A DNA stretch of 5,853 nucleotides, taken from CAYNQN01 sp964530525 (GTDB taxonomy: Bacteria > Actinomycetota > Acidimicrobiia > Acidimicrobiales > Acidimicrobilacustridaceae). A model generated the notes under the pieces. The model was not told where the DNA came from. It saw nothing but the letters and a program-made list of their open reading frames with translations, and ran no database searches. The position numbers and the translations under genes are program-made. Where the stretch lies: contig CAZHBH010000096.1 in assembly GCA_964530525.1 (NCBI GenBank), positions 1 through 5,853 on the forward strand, read 5' to 3'. Every line of letters starts with the position of its first letter. The first letter of the stretch is position 1. Positions 4,979 through 5,853 of this stretch are shown piece by piece.

Positions 4979-5853
4979 TCAGGGTCGGACCCCCGGATGC
5001 GGGGCCGTGCGCGAAGGCACCTCGGGCGACGTTGCCCGGGCGTGGCCCTCCACCAACGCGTCGCGCAGCGCCACCACCGCGGGTCGGTCGTGGTCGGAAC
5101 CACGGAAGGCGATGGAGATGGGGACCACCCATCCGGTCTGGTCAACCGGGATCTCCACCAGTTCCCCAGACGCCAGCTCGGACGCGACCGCGGAACGTGC
5201 CGCGACCCGCAGCCCGCCCTGCTCTCCCTCGTCGGAGCCTGCCCCACCGTCGTCCGAGGGGCCGGGGTGCGCAGCGCCGTTGGCGCCCGACGACACCAGG
5301 CCCATGGGGAACCCCCCCAGCTCGGCCAGAGAGACCGGCGAGCGCCGGGATGCCAGTGGGTGATCGGGCGGAGCGACCCACAGGACCGGATCGGTGAAGA
5401 GCGCTTCGATGGCGATGCTCGCCGGGGAGTCGGGCGGCTCGATGCCGACCCCCGAGTCGGCCTCGGGAATGCCCTCGCCGTCACCCTGCCCGGCATCGGC
5501 ATCGCCACCACCACCGTCGGGTGCAGCACTCGAGGATCCGAGGGAAGCGGCGGCCTCGGTCGCCAGTGCATCCCCCTGGGAGAACACACCCAGCGCCACG
5601 TCGATGCTGCCGTCGGCGAGGCCGGCCAGCGCGCTCGGAGCATCCTCGGCCACGGAGGTCTCGATGCGGCCTCCGGGGAAGCCCTCCAGGAGGGGGAGCA
5701 CCGCCCCGCGCACCGAGCGCTGGATGCGGACCCGCACCAGGTCGTCGTCGTCGACGACCGCCAGAGCCTGATCGACAAGGGCAACGCACTGCGTGGCGTA
5801 GGGCAACAGGCGGAACCCAGCCGTTGTGGGTTGCATCCCGTAGGCCGTCCGGG
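4979..5853 (-). CDS. LysR-family transcriptional regulator, N-terminal HTH beyond window (partial)
   Basis: The frame ends at TGA 4981-4979 and is open to the right edge, where codons before the first in-window ATG (5836) read R-T-A-Y-G. Together with what follows this gives R-T-A-Y-G-M-Q-P-T-T-A-G, the typical end of the LysR winged helix-turn-helix (consensus L-F-x-R-x-x-x-G-x-x-L-T-x-A-G). So the ATG at 5836 is internal and about 50 N-terminal residues lie outside. Next come the linker helix (L-L-P-Y-A...V-D-Q-A-L), the first effector-domain half (V-L-P-L-L-E-G-F-P-G, then G-S-I-D-V-A-L-G), the hallmark V-A-P-P-D-H-P-L-A-S-R, and L-A-S-G-E-L-V-E-I-P. Family members bind DNA as dimers or tetramers and respond to a small effector. 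Odd points are two low-complexity segments (5417-5551 and 5216-5290) and a shortened second subdomain. Effector and targets are unknown. The gene lies 108 bases upstream of the Ig-repeat gene in the same direction. Confidence 0.8.
   Translation of the reverse strand, partial: RTAYGMQPTTAGFRLLPYATQCVALVDQALAVVDDDDLVRVRIQRSVRGAVLPLLEGFPGGRIETSVAEDAPSALAGLADGSIDVALGVFSQGDALATEAAASLGSSSAAPDGGGGDADAGQGDGEGIPEADSGVGIEPPDSPASIAIEALFTDPVLWVAPPDHPLASRRSPVSLAELGGFPMGLVSSGANGAAHPGPSDDGGAGSDEGEQGGLRVAARSAVASELASGELVEIPVDQTGWVVPISIAFRGSDHDRPAVVALRDALVEGHARATSPEVPSRTAPHPGVRP
5417..5551 (-). other. Low-complexity Gly/Asp/Ser insertion in the LysR effector domain
   Basis: Counting from the internal ATG at 5836, residues about 96-140 are made mostly of Gly, Asp, Ser, Ala, Pro and Glu, including D-G-G-G-G-D-A-D-A-G. 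They lie between the strand ending in I-D-V-A-L-G and the strand leading into the V-A-P-P-D-H-P-L-A motif. Typical LysR proteins have only a short link here. The frame is intact on both sides, so it is an in-frame insertion, probably a disordered surface loop. Confidence 0.65.

Noticed and set aside
5312..5318. Run of seven C as a possible frameshift in the regulator
   Set aside because: The protein reads smoothly across it (A-E-L-G-G-F-P-M-G), in line with LysR family sequence on both sides.
4941..5771. Plus-strand frames 4941-5363 and 5394-5771 and the overlapping minus frame 4969-5784
   Set aside because: They are shadows of the LysR-type gene. Only the frame ending at 4979 has the LysR motifs.
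5834..5836. ATG at 5836 as the start of the regulator
   Set aside because: Codons upstream of it continue in frame as R-T-A-Y-G, matching the end of the LysR helix-turn-helix, so the true start is outside the window.

Overview
The window is GC-rich and reads almost entirely from the minus strand. It holds two genes in the same orientation, both cut by the window edges. No RNA gene, mobile element, CRISPR array or integrase is visible. The base composition, the codon choice (third positions mostly G or C) and the chains of bacterial Ig-like repeats after a Sec signal peptide suggest a high-GC actinobacterium. The architecture reminds me of large surface proteins of Acidimicrobiia, but that assignment is recall and is not proven by the sequence.

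Right end (about 4979-5853): the 3' part of a LysR-type transcriptional regulator. The DNA-binding helix-turn-helix lies outside the window. What remains is the end of the HTH region, the linker helix and the effector-binding domain. That domain carries two low-complexity Gly/Asp/Ser/Pro segments, and the second one replaces much of the usual second subdomain.

Gap (4871-4978): 108 bases with a (CTGA)n-type microsatellite, no convincing intrinsic terminator, and a strong purine-rich ribosome-binding site just before the next start codon.

Left and main part (1-4870): a single uninterrupted minus-strand frame of at least 1623 codons that continues past base 1. It encodes an exported multidomain protein: signal peptide; an N-terminal domain with one cysteine pair; two Ig-like repeats; a beta-rich domain with a second cysteine pair; seven more Ig-like repeats; a third domain with a cysteine pair; and the start of a fibronectin type III domain. 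The protein has exactly six cysteines in the visible part. They fall as one pair in each of the three non-Ig domains, and the nine Ig-like repeats have none. This looks like a cell-surface or secreted stalk or adhesin-like protein. No catalytic motif is visible and its ligand is unknown.

The two genes may be co-transcribed, or the regulator may sit beside its target, but nothing in the sequence proves a link.
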